Positions 1 through 6,059 of a stretch of 14,875 nucleotides of DNA are shown here, piece after piece; within the stretch, counting starts at the first letter, position 1, and each line of letters starts with the position of its first letter. The notes beneath the pieces were generated by a model. The model was not told the origin of the DNA. It did no database searches and saw only the letters and a program-made list of their open reading frames with translations. The stretch spans positions 1 through 14,875 of the forward strand of contig CALMXN010000205.1 of the NCBI GenBank assembly GCA_937871145.1, read 5' to 3'. Source of the stretch: an uncultured Clostridia bacterium. GTDB taxonomy: Bacteria; Bacillota; Clostridia; Oscillospirales; Ruminococcaceae. The translations under genes were made by a program, and so were the position numbers.

Positions 1-443
1 GTTGATATAAGTGTAACAAGTATAATCCACAGAACACCGAGAATTCCGATAAACTGTGTTGAGTTCATGCCGAGGAATCTCCATGTCTGCGTTTTATCCT
101 GACCAAATATAAAATTAGATAATGGTATCCATATTGAAGAACAGATATTGACCATCCATATTACATAAGATGCATACCACATGAATATTCCAACAAAGGC
201 ATATCGTGGACTAACCGATTTTTCCATCCATGTGTATATCCCGTTCTTTTCGTCTTTAAAGGCTGCACCAAACTCAGCCATCATAAATGCATAAGGAATA
301 AAGAATGTAATTGCAGATATCACATACCACGGAATAGCTGCATAGCCCATCAGGAAATACGAACGAGGCATATTGGTAAAACCGAATACTGATGTAAATA
401 TCATTAATATAAGCGGAACCAGTGTTAATTTTTTCTTTTCCAT
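1..443 (-). CDS. yjeM: YjeM-like APC-family amino acid permease, N-terminal part (runs off the window)
   Basis: Integral membrane transporter of the amino acid-polyamine-organocation superfamily, probably an inner-membrane amino acid or amine exchanger; substrate unknown. The first 147 codons are present, ATG at 443-441, and the frame stays open to the window edge, so the 3' part is missing. Residues about 6-25, 32-50 and 75-98 are hydrophobic helices. The stretches LILMIFTSVFGFTN, LMGYAAIPWYV and FMMAEFGAAFKDEKNGIYTW closely resemble, from memory, the N-terminus of E. coli YjeM, including the helix-1 break and the GIY(T/S)WM block. A GAGGACG ribosome binding site lies 5-6 bases upstream. It is downstream of the terminator at 541-566, so probably a separate unit. 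I saw no convincing promoter in 444-540: TATAAA is present at about the right place but with a poor -35. Family call is firm; substrate is not. Confidence 0.85.
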   Translation of the reverse strand, partial: MEKKKLTLVPLILMIFTSVFGFTNMPRSYFLMGYAAIPWYVISAITFFIPYAFMMAEFGAAFKDEKNGIYTWMEKSVSPRYAFVGIFMWYASYVIWMVNICSSIWIPLSNFIFGQDKTQTWRFLGMNSTQFIGILGVLWIILVTLIS

Positions 444-540
444 AAAAACGTCCTCTCAGAAAACTTTTAACATTATTGTTGCATTTATCTGAGGAAATAT
501 TTATACTGAAAATATTTACATTTAAAAAGTCAAAAAAATA

Positions 541-566
541 AAAGCCCCGCAAAACTGCGGAGCTTT
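541..566 (-). terminator. rho-independent terminator of the sugar ABC ATPase gene
   Basis: Read on the minus strand, a 10-bp stem (AAAGCTCCGC pairing with GCGGGGCTTT, one G-U pair) with a 6-base loop is followed by a T-rich run at 540-531. It begins 14 bases after the stop codon of the upstream ATPase gene and separates that gene from the permease gene. Confidence 0.9.
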
Positions 567-580
567 TATAATCAAACTTA

Positions 581-1702
581 TTAGTTGAGAATTGTCTTTT
601 CTGTCTCTTTGTTGAAGAGGTGAATTCTGTTTGGATCGATAGCAACAGTGTATTCCTGCTGTGGACGAGCAGTTGAACGAGGTGAAACTCTTGCTGTAAG
701 AGGAATACCTTCACATGTGAGGTATAGATAAGTTTCAGCACCCATGATTTCTGTAACTTCAACCATACAGTTGATTACGCCTGTTGTAGCATTTGAAAGG
801 AACATGTCTTCGTCGTGGATAGATTCTGGACGAACACCAAGAACAATTTCCTGATCAACAAGTCCTGCAAGTGCTTCATCATCAGCTTTTCCTTCTGGGA
901 TTTCAACACTATATTTCTTTTCAGTACCGAATTCAACAATGTATTTACCGTCAACCTTACGAAGAATTGAATCGATAAAGTTCATCTGAGGTGAACCGAT
1001 AAATCCAGCAACGAACTGGTTAACTGGGCTCTGGTAAAGGTTTGTTGGGGAGTCGATCTGCTGGATGTAACCATCCTTCATAACACAGATTCTATCACCC
1101 ATTGTCATAGCTTCTGTCTGGTCATGAGTAACGTAGATAAATGTTGTTCCAAGTTTTACATGGAGCTTTGAAATCTCTGTTCTCATCTGAGCACGAAGCT
1201 TAGCATCGAGGTTTGAAAGTGGCTCGTCAAGTAGGAATACCTGAGGTTCACGAACGATAGCACGACCCAAAGCAACACGCTGTCTCTGTCCACCTGATAA
1301 AGCCTTTGGCTTTCTGTCAAGGAGGTGTGATATGTCAAGGATTCTTGCAGCTTCTTCAACCTTACGAACGATTTCAGCCTTTGGTACTTTTCTGAGCTTC
1401 AAGCCGAAAGCCATATTCTCAAAAACAGTCATGTGTGGATAAAGCGCATAGTTCTGGAAAACCATTGCAATATCACGATCTTTTGGTGCAACATCATTTA
1501 CAAGACGATCGCCTATGTAAAGCTCACCTTCAGAGATATCTTCAAGACCTGCAATCATTCTTAATGTTGTGGACTTACCGCAACCTGATGGTCCAACAAG
1601 AATGATAAATTCCTTATCCTTAATTTCCATGTTGAAATCAGAAACTGCTATAACTCCACCTGGATATTTTTTATAAATCTCTTTTAATGTAACACTTGCC
1701 AT
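581..1702 (-). CDS. msmK: MsmK/UgpC/MalK-type sugar ABC importer ATP-binding subunit
   Basis: Cytoplasmic ATPase that powers carbohydrate ABC importers by binding to their permease subunits. The 373 residues match the usual length of about 370. Visible motifs: Walker A GPSGCGKST at 37-45, Q-loop Gln at 83, signature LSGGQ at 135-139, Walker B VFLLDE at 155-160, D-loop SNLDA just after, switch His at 193. The C-terminal 130 residues form the regulatory TOBE/OB region typical of MalK and UgpC. The ATG at 1702-1700 has GGAGGCC 7 bases upstream. No permease or binding-protein gene lies nearby. Such orphan ATPases often serve several sugar importers encoded elsewhere, as known for Streptococcus MsmK; that role here is inference. 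It has its own promoter with a possible operator (1742-1785) and its own terminator. Confidence 0.93.
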   Translation of the reverse strand: MASVTLKEIYKKYPGGVIAVSDFNMEIKDKEFIILVGPSGCGKSTTLRMIAGLEDISEGELYIGDRLVNDVAPKDRDIAMVFQNYALYPHMTVFENMAFGLKLRKVPKAEIVRKVEEAARILDISHLLDRKPKALSGGQRQRVALGRAIVREPQVFLLDEPLSNLDAKLRAQMRTEISKLHVKLGTTFIYVTHDQTEAMTMGDRICVMKDGYIQQIDSPTNLYQSPVNQFVAGFIGSPQMNFIDSILRKVDGKYIVEFGTEKKYSVEIPEGKADDEALAGLVDQEIVLGVRPESIHDEDMFLSNATTGVINCMVEVTEIMGAETYLYLTCEGIPLTARVSPRSTARPQQEYTVAIDPNRIHLFNKETEKTILN

Positions 1703-1741
1703 CTAAAAGGCCTCCTATAATTTTTTGCTAATTTCATAGTA

Positions 1742-1785
1742 TTAGCTACAGTTATATAATACCAAAAAAACAGTAGCTAAAACAA
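1742..1785 (-). promoter_or_regulatory. Promoter of the sugar ABC ATPase gene with a possible operator
   Basis: On the minus strand TTGTTT (1785-1780) and TATTAT (1761-1756) stand 18 bases apart, a plausible though imperfect -35/-10 pair about 55 bases before the ATG. Two perfect 8-bp inverted arms, TTAGCTAC (1742-1749) and GTAGCTAA (1773-1780), bracket the -10. One touches the -35 and the other covers the expected start of transcription. The arm centres are 31 bp apart, about three helical turns, which suits a protein bound to both arms. The binding protein is not identified, and the arms do not look like a CcpA cre site. Confidence 0.5.
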
Positions 1786-1837
1786 GTATGTTTTTAACTA
1801 AACTTTAAAATTAGATATTATTAATAATGACGAAAAT

Positions 1838-2782
1838 TTAACAAAAACGCTCCGTGAAATCAAAGTCCGCCAAAAGGTTTTCAACATTTTTGTGCATTAT
1901 TTCTCTGCACTCACCAAGTGGTATATCCTCGTCAAGCGCCAGTCCACCTATCTGTAAACGTTTTAAGTAAATTACTTTATTACCCAGCGCTTCAAACATT
2001 TTCTTTACCTGATGAAACATTCCTTCGTGAAGAACCACATAACATTCCTTTGGGTCTTTTCCATTATAGAACTCTGCGGGGAGGCATTCTTCACCTGTTC
2101 TAAGAGCAATTCCACTCAGGAACTTTTCACTGTAATTATCCTCAGCGTCTTTTTCAAGCTGAACATAATACAATTTCGGGACATGGTGCTTTGGCGACAG
2201 CATTCTGTGTGCAAGCTCGCCATCGTCTGTTATAAGAACAAAGCCTTCAGTGTCCTTATCAAGCCTTCCGGCAGGGAATAGTCCGTCACGCATTAATTTC
2301 TCAGGAACAAGTGACAGCACTGTAGGGGATAGCCCGTCTCTTGTAGAGCAGACTACCCCCTGTGGCTTATTCATCATTATATAGATATGCTTTTTATAGG
2401 ATATTTCACTTCCGTCAAGGATAATTGTATCATTTTCAGGGTCGACTTTCATATCTGCTGATTTTGCGACAGTACCATTAACGGTAATCATACCTTTTTT
2501 CAAAAGTGACTTACACTGACTTCTTGAAATATCCTGACGTTGATTTGAAATTAATTTATCGAGTCTAATTAGCTTTTTTTGTGAAGAAGAAGTTTGCTTC
2601 GTTATTATTGTTTGGTGTTTTTGTTGTTGAGGACGGAGCAGCTGTTGTTCCTGCTGGCGTTGTGGTTGTTGCAGGGGTTGTTGTTGTTGCTGGTGCTGTT
2701 GTTGTTTCTGGAGCAAGTGTTGCCGCAGGGGCTTGTGTTGTTCCTGCTGGGGACTGTGTTGTCCTTGCGTCTTGTGTTCCAC
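1838..2782 (-). CDS. RsuA/RluB-family rRNA pseudouridine synthase; N-terminal boundary uncertain
   Basis: Pseudouridine synthase that isomerises a specific uridine in rRNA; whether 16S (RsuA) or 23S (RluB) cannot be told. The conserved protein begins with RLDKLISN (an S4 RNA-binding domain) at about base 2566 and ends at 1838. The catalytic block AGRLDKDTEG carries the catalytic Asp, and MMNKPQGVVCS and MFHQVKKMFEALG are family blocks. Counted from base 2569 the protein is 243 residues, normal for the family. There is no ATG, GTG or TTG at that point: the codon is ATT, sharing a base with the TAG stop of the upstream gene (ATTAG). The coordinates given use the first GTG in the open frame, which has AAGGA about 10 bases upstream. 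That model adds a 71-residue Gln-rich extension translated over the neighbour's Thr/Pro-rich tail in another frame. Enzyme call firm, start not. Confidence 0.82.
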   Translation of the reverse strand: MEHKTQGQHSPQQEQHKPLRQHLLQKQQQHQQQQQPLQQPQRQQEQQLLRPQQQKHQTIITKQTSSSQKKLIRLDKLISNQRQDISRSQCKSLLKKGMITVNGTVAKSADMKVDPENDTIILDGSEISYKKHIYIMMNKPQGVVCSTRDGLSPTVLSLVPEKLMRDGLFPAGRLDKDTEGFVLITDDGELAHRMLSPKHHVPKLYYVQLEKDAEDNYSEKFLSGIALRTGEECLPAEFYNGKDPKECYVVLHEGMFHQVKKMFEALGNKVIYLKRLQIGGLALDEDIPLGECREIMHKNVENLLADFDFTERFC

Positions 2783-3260
2783 TCTTTTTCATTCCTTTTT
2801 TATCTACTGGCATTAACCCGTGAATAAATCCATCAGATTGTGTTGAGCATACATCTCCACCAATGAGCGTTCCCTTGCAGACAATGAGATGAACCACTAT
2901 ATTCTTTGGGTTATCAGGATAATTATACACCTCATATGTATAAAGTTCAACTGTTTCGCCTTTAAAGTCAGCGAGGTTAAAGCCCTGTTGCTTCTGCATT
3001 TTATTATAAACGTTATATACAGCATTAAACTTTGATGGAATTTTTATAATCTTACAATCTGTTTCCTTTTCTGAAACAGTCCAGCCAAGGTCGGATAAAA
3101 ATGTTTTTCTCTCCTTGTTTGATTGGAGCTTGTATTTGTCTCCTACACCTTTTCCACTTGAACCAAGTACCCAGACAGCTATAAGTATAAGTACAGCTGC
3201 TAAAATTATTACAACAGCAACAGGATTAGGTTTTCTTAATTTAACAGTTTTTACAAACAT
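2565..3260 (-). CDS. DUF4830-type membrane-anchored protein with Thr/Ala/Pro-rich tail
   Basis: Function unknown. The 231-residue protein has a short basic N-terminus, one hydrophobic segment at about 13-33 (signal anchor) and a folded domain at about 48-150. The domain resembles the DUF4830 family, with blocks like FLSDLGWTV, IPSKFNAVYNVYNKMQ and GFNLADFKG; this assignment is from memory of Clostridia proteins. Residues 165-217 are a low-complexity run of Thr, Ala and Pro such as APATTTTPATTTTPAG, then NNNNEANFFFTKKAN. Such tails are usually extracytoplasmic linkers, so the domain is probably outside the membrane. The ATG at 3260 is preceded by GAGGG. Its stop codon overlaps the apparent beginning of the pseudouridine synthase, suggesting the two are co-transcribed and possibly translationally coupled. 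Confidence 0.8.
   Translation of the reverse strand: MFVKTVKLRKPNPVAVVIILAAVLILIAVWVLGSSGKGVGDKYKLQSNKERKTFLSDLGWTVSEKETDCKIIKIPSKFNAVYNVYNKMQKQQGFNLADFKGETVELYTYEVYNYPDNPKNIVVHLIVCKGTLIGGDVCSTQSDGFIHGLMPVDKKGMKKSGTQDARTTQSPAGTTQAPAATLAPETTTAPATTTTPATTTTPAGTTAAPSSTTKTPNNNNEANFFFTKKAN
2625..2761 (-). repeat. Low-complexity ACA/GCA/CCA-rich tract
   Basis: Degenerate triplet-rich DNA. Read in the DUF4830 frame it encodes Thr/Ala/Pro; read one base later it is an open Gln-rich frame that runs into the pseudouridine synthase. The repetitive composition alone explains why the second frame has no stops, so that openness is weak evidence for translation. Confidence 0.7.
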
Positions 3261-3338
3261 AGTATCCCTCTTTCACTAAAATATATTTAAATATATGATA
3301 GATAGGACATAATAATGACAAGCAAAACAAACTATTTA

Positions 3339-3366
3339 TTGACAATTGCTGTTTGGATGATATAAT
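3339..3366 (+). promoter_or_regulatory. Near-consensus sigma-70/SigA promoter for the 44-codon ORF
   Basis: TTGACA at 3339-3344 and TATAAT at 3361-3366 are both perfect hexamers 16 bp apart, with the extended -10 element TG at 3358-3359. Transcription should start near 3373, giving a leader of only about 17 bases before the ATG at 3390. It points right, divergent from the DUF4830 gene. It is the best promoter in the window. Confidence 0.85.
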
Positions 3367-3389
3367 ATTACAAAAAGAAGATTGAAATT

Positions 3390-3524
3390 ATGATTGAAGA
3401 AATAAATGCTTTTGATATGAATACAATAGTCTGGACTATCATAAATCTTTTGTTATGGTCTGTACTTCTCTTTTTCGTTGTAAAATACTTATTAACGAAG
3501 TTTAAAAAGAAAAAGAGCAAGTAA
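3390..3524 (+). CDS. 44-residue single-pass membrane peptide
   Basis: Unrecognised small ORF, the only plus-strand gene I can support. ATG at 3390, TAA at 3522-3524. The peptide has an acidic N-terminus (MIEEINAFDMN), one uninterrupted hydrophobic helix at about residues 12-35 (IVWTIINLLLWSVLLFFVVKYLL) in which Trp residues occur, and a strongly basic end (TKFKKKKSK). This predicts an N-out, C-in single-pass membrane protein. A purine-rich AAAAAGAAGA upstream is a modest ribosome binding site. Support comes from the strong promoter immediately upstream and the sensible charge layout. It resembles type I toxin peptides and other small membrane peptides in build, but no antisense RNA promoter is evident, so no function is assigned. 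Confidence 0.62.
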   Translation: MIEEINAFDMNTIVWTIINLLLWSVLLFFVVKYLLTKFKKKKSK

Positions 3525-3541
3525 GTATTTAGCATAATCTA

Positions 3542-3573
3542 TCGGTGGGTTTGCGGTTGCCCCCGAGCCCCTT
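3542..3573 (+). repeat. Intergenic direct repeat, copy A
   Basis: A 32-base GC-rich unit, beginning TCGGTGGG and ending GAGCCCCTT, standing in AT-rich DNA. It matches copy B (3820-3851) at 29 of 32 positions. Its core CGGTGG...CCCCCG can fold into a short imperfect hairpin. Confidence 0.75.
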
Positions 3574-3756
3574 GCTCTCAAAACTAAAAAAGGTCGGAGC
3601 ACGAAATCAACCATATTTAAACTAAAAACAGAATTTCAAACTTTATTGGTTGATTGAGCGACCGTCATTCAATATCGGCGTCGAGGTGCGAAAACGTCAA
3701 ATCCGAGTTGTTGAGCAATAACGAAACATGTCTGAGGATTTGACTTGATTTCTTTG

Positions 3757-3786
3757 GTTCGTTTCTGTATCAAGACAGAAATGAAC
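3757..3786 (+). other. Stem-loop within the structured intergenic region
   Basis: GTTCGTTTCTGT pairs with ACAGAAATGAAC (12 pairs including one G-U) around the loop ATCAAG. No T-run follows on either strand, so it is not a terminator. It is the most stable-looking local hairpin in this gap. Confidence 0.55.
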
Positions 3787-3819
3787 ACAGAGTATTAATA
3801 CTATAGAATAGTAATATCT

Positions 3820-3851
3820 TCGGTGGCTTTGCGGTCGCCCCCGAACCCCTT
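3820..3851 (+). repeat. Intergenic direct repeat, copy B
   Basis: Second copy of the 32-base unit, in the same orientation as copy A, 246 bases after it. The three differences are at unit positions 8, 17 and 26. In this copy CGGTGGC and GCCCCCG pair with a single mismatch around TTTGCGGTC, a better hairpin than in copy A. Confidence 0.75.
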
Positions 3852-3884
3852 CGCATATAAACACTTTAATATAGTCAACAACAA

Positions 3885-3909
3885 AAAAGACGTGCAATGC
3901 ACGTCTTTT
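3885..3909 (-). terminator. glyS terminator, probably bidirectional
   Basis: AAAAGACGTGC and GCACGTCTTTT form an 11-bp perfect stem around a 3-base loop. On the minus strand it lies 7 bases after the glyS stop codon and runs into TTTTTTGTTGTTG, a good intrinsic terminator. On the plus strand it is followed by TTTTATTATTTT, so it could also end transcripts arriving from the small-ORF promoter. Confidence 0.9.
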
Positions 3910-3915
3910 ATTATT

Positions 3916-5295
3916 TTAGTATTCAATTTTTGCTGTGATATAAGCTTCAAGCTCATCAATCTTTATTCTCTCCTGTGCCATTGTGTCACGGTCACGGACT
4001 GTTACACAGTTATCCTCAAGTGAGTCAAAGTCAAATGTGATACAGAATGGTGTACCAATTTCGTCATGACGACGATATCTCTTACCAATCTGACCAGCGT
4101 CATCATATTCAATAGCAAACTTCTTTGCAAGCTTCTCATAGAGCTCAAGAGCAGGCTCCTTAAGCTTCTTAACAAGAGGTAGTACAGCAGCCTTTACTGG
4201 TGCTAAAGCTGGATGGAAGTGCATTACAGTTCTTGTATCGCTGTCACCGACAGCTTCCTCATCATAAGCTTCTGTTAGTACAGAAAGGAACAATCTTTCA
4301 ACGCCGAGTGATGGCTCAATAACATAAGGAATGTATTTTGAGTTATCCTCTGGGTCAAAGTATTCAAGGCTCTTGCCACTTGTCTTCTGGTGCTGTGTAA
4401 GGTCATAGTCTGTTCTGTCAGCTACGCCCCAAAGCTCGCCCCAGCCGAATGCAAATTTATATTCAAAGTCTGTTGTAGCTTTTGAATAGAAGCAAAGTTC
4501 TTCAGCATCGTGATCACGGAGTCTGATGTTTTCTTCTTTTAATCCTAAACCAAGTAGCCAGTCTTTACAGTATTTTCTCCAGTAAGCGAACCATTCAAGG
4601 TCTGTTCCTGGCTTGCAGAAAAATTCAAGCTCCATCTGTTCAAATTCACGTACACGGAAGATGAAGTTACCTGGAGTAATTTCATTTCTGAATGACTTAC
4701 CAATCTGTGCAACACCGAAAGGAACTTTCTTTCTTGATGTTCTCTGAATGTTAGCAAAGTTAACAAAAATACCCTGTGCAGTTTCAGGACGGAGGTATAA
4801 TTCAGATTTTGAATCTTCTGTTACACCCTGAAATGTCTTGAACATAAGGTTAAACTGACGGATGTCTGTGAAGTTTGACTTCCCGCAGTTAGGGCATTTG
4901 ATTCCCTTTTCCTTTATATAATCCATCATCTGATCGTTTGACCAGCCTGCAACATTTGTTCCGTCAAAATCTTCAATTAAATTATCAGCTCTGTGACGTG
5001 TTTTACATTCCTTACAGTCCATAAGAGGATCTGAAAAGCCACCAAGGTGACCGGATGCAATCCAAGTCTGTGGATTCATTAGAATTGCACTGTCAAGACC
5101 TACATTGAAAGGACTTTCCTGAACAAATTTCTTCCACCATGCTTTTTTGATATTGTTTTTAAGTTCAACACCCAAAGGACCGTAATCCCAAGTGTTAGCA
5201 AGACCACCGTATATTTCACTACCTGAATATACAAATCCTCTGTTCTTGCAAAGAGCAACTATTTTGTCCATTGTTTTTTCAGTATTTGCAAGCAT
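3916..5295 (-). CDS. glyS: Glycyl-tRNA synthetase, single-chain alpha2 type
   Basis: Cytoplasmic class II synthetase that charges tRNA-Gly with glycine using ATP. The 459 residues match the single-polypeptide type found in Bacillus relatives, archaea and eukaryotes, unlike the GlyQ/GlyS pair of E. coli. Seen: N-terminal GGLANTWDYGPLG at 30-42; two Cys pairs (94/97 and 134/137) likely binding zinc in the insertion domain; motif 2 around FRNEITPGN at 202-210; motif 3 EPSLGVERLFLS at 327-338; a C-terminal anticodon-binding domain from about 365. The ATG at 5295 is chosen because AGGTGG lies 8 bases upstream; an in-frame GTG four codons earlier falls inside that binding site. It has its own promoter and no T-box leader. 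The leader of about 50 bases is too short for one. Confidence 0.96.
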   Translation of the reverse strand: MLANTEKTMDKIVALCKNRGFVYSGSEIYGGLANTWDYGPLGVELKNNIKKAWWKKFVQESPFNVGLDSAILMNPQTWIASGHLGGFSDPLMDCKECKTRHRADNLIEDFDGTNVAGWSNDQMMDYIKEKGIKCPNCGKSNFTDIRQFNLMFKTFQGVTEDSKSELYLRPETAQGIFVNFANIQRTSRKKVPFGVAQIGKSFRNEITPGNFIFRVREFEQMELEFFCKPGTDLEWFAYWRKYCKDWLLGLGLKEENIRLRDHDAEELCFYSKATTDFEYKFAFGWGELWGVADRTDYDLTQHQKTSGKSLEYFDPEDNSKYIPYVIEPSLGVERLFLSVLTEAYDEEAVGDSDTRTVMHFHPALAPVKAAVLPLVKKLKEPALELYEKLAKKFAIEYDDAGQIGKRYRRHDEIGTPFCITFDFDSLEDNCVTVRDRDTMAQERIKIDELEAYITAKIEY

Positions 5296-5355
5296 TAAAA
5301 ATACCACCTTAATAAAATTAAAAAAGTGCGCAATAAGCGACTTTACATTACTACT

Positions 5356-5384
5356 ATTTTAAGTTATAGAATAAAATAAGTCAA
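5356..5384 (-). promoter_or_regulatory. glyS: glyS promoter
   Basis: On the minus strand TTGACT (5384-5379) and TAAAAT (5361-5356) are 17 bases apart, each one base from consensus. Transcription would start near 5349, about 54 bases before the glyS ATG. It lies just downstream of the YcxB-like gene, so glyS need not depend on read-through. Confidence 0.75.
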
Positions 5385-5406
5385 GGAAATTTTAAAATTA
5401 AGCTTA

Positions 5407-5946
5407 TTATTTGCACCTTATAAACTTTTTAGGCGGGAGCTTGCTTTCAAGGAATTTTGATAAGTCCTCAGGTGTCGTGTTTTCAAATCCATTTTTATCA
5501 ATAATATAGGCAGCAATCTTATTTATGTAGAGATAATAACAATTATTGGTTTCATATACTTTATGCAGAAAATCATACTTAAAGGTACCATTTGTCATTG
5601 CATATTTACAAGATGAATAAATAGTAAAATCATCGTCAGTAAAAATATACTGCATATTTGAATCAATAAGCTTCTTACTATTATTATATGATATCTTTGG
5701 TATTACCACGATAACCAACACAAATACGACAATAGCAAAAAAAGCAACTGGTATTAAATCAAGAAGTTCCGATGGTTCTAATAATGCCAGTATTAATAAA
5801 CATAAGCATATAATACTAATCATCGTTACCCAGAATGCTTTTAATATTTTTTTCAAAACTGAATGATATTTCCCCTTATGCATAGAAAACTTTATATATT
5901 TCTTGATAATGTCTTCACTATAAACTGTAATATTTGTAATTTCCAT
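5407..5946 (-). CDS. YcxB-like two-helix membrane protein
   Basis: Function unknown. The 179 residues form a short cytoplasmic N-terminal segment, two hydrophobic helices at about 38-56 and 64-83, and a soluble C-terminal domain at about 90-175. The end of that domain (VYETNNCYYLYINKIAAYIIDKNGF) has the pattern of the YcxB-like C-terminal domain, in which a Tyr-rich strand pair is followed by a Pro/Asn-Lys turn. The ATG at 5946 has GAGGTG 6 bases upstream. It has its own promoter (5965-5993), and the terminator of the preceding operon lies just beyond, so it is a separate unit. No terminator separates it from glyS, so some read-through is possible. Family call from memory of the pattern. Confidence 0.7.
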   Translation of the reverse strand: MEITNITVYSEDIIKKYIKFSMHKGKYHSVLKKILKAFWVTMISIICLCLLILALLEPSELLDLIPVAFFAIVVFVLVIVVIPKISYNNSKKLIDSNMQYIFTDDDFTIYSSCKYAMTNGTFKYDFLHKVYETNNCYYLYINKIAAYIIDKNGFENTTPEDLSKFLESKLPPKKFIRCK

Positions 5947-5964
5947 ATTGTCACCTCAAATAGT

Positions 5965-5993
5965 ATTATAACTAATTATTGGTATTATTGCAA
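5965..5993 (-). promoter_or_regulatory. Promoter of the YcxB-like gene
   Basis: On the minus strand TTGCAA (5993-5988) and a perfect TATAAT (5970-5965) are separated by 17 bases. The -10 ends about 19 bases before the ATG, so the leader is very short, and the GAGGTG ribosome binding site is close to the expected start of transcription. Confidence 0.6.
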
Positions 5994-6023
5994 TATATTG
6001 AGACAATTATTTTTCATAAAAAA

Positions 6024-6046
6024 CACCCGACGATTACCGTCAGGTG
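6024..6046 (-). terminator. Terminator of the nusA-to-hypothetical operon
   Basis: On the minus strand CACCTGACG and CGTCGGGTG form a 9-bp stem (one T-G pair) around GTAAT, followed by TTTTTTATG. It starts 13 bases after the stop codon of the 99-codon gene. Confidence 0.9.
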
Positions 6047-6059
6047 CTGATTTTATTAT

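Larger units (their letters stand above)
3525..3884. other. Non-coding, hairpin-rich intergenic region
   Basis: No credible gene on either strand. The region holds two 32-bp imperfect direct repeats near its ends and several stems between them. One is a 9-bp stem 3605-3613/3647-3655, extended by GGTCG/CGACC at 3592-3596/3659-3663. A second is a 9-bp stem GTCAAATCC/GGATTTGAC at 3696-3704/3736-3744 enclosing a smaller hairpin at 3708-3723. A third is a 12-bp stem at 3757-3786 with loop ATCAAG. A fourth is a 6-bp stem at 3799-3813. Consecutive hairpins without coding capacity suggest a structured RNA (independent, or the 3' part of the small-ORF transcript) or a miniature mobile element. Neither is proven. 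Confidence 0.6.

Noticed and set aside
274..762. 162-codon minus-strand frame spanning the yjeM start and the msmK end
   Set aside because: It crosses the terminator at 541-566 and overlaps two well-supported genes in other frames.
2581..2827. Two plus-strand frames rich in Val/Ala and Leu across the low-complexity tract
   Set aside because: They are the antisense reading of the ACA/GCA/CCA repeat; no ribosome binding site or promoter supports them.
2565..3260. Single fused protein of DUF4830 and pseudouridine synthase
   Set aside because: As given, the DUF4830 frame stops at TAG (2567-2565), and a fusion would place a cytoplasmic rRNA enzyme outside the membrane; kept only as a check on the A-run.
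3390..3524. Definite type I toxin
   Set aside because: Build and size fit, but no antisense promoter or antitoxin RNA could be identified, so the function was left open.
3542..3851. CRISPR array
   Set aside because: Only two repeat copies, imperfect, 246 bases apart, with no regular spacers and no cas genes in the window.
3697..3897. 66-codon minus-strand frame in the glyS-DUF4830 gap
   Set aside because: It runs through the glyS terminator stem, repeat copy B and several hairpins, lacks a ribosome binding site and shows no protein-like pattern.
5296..5350. T-box leader upstream of glyS
   Set aside because: The predicted leader is only about 50 bases and has no specifier stem or T-box sequence. 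A weak hairpin followed by Ts is present but too imperfect to call an attenuator.
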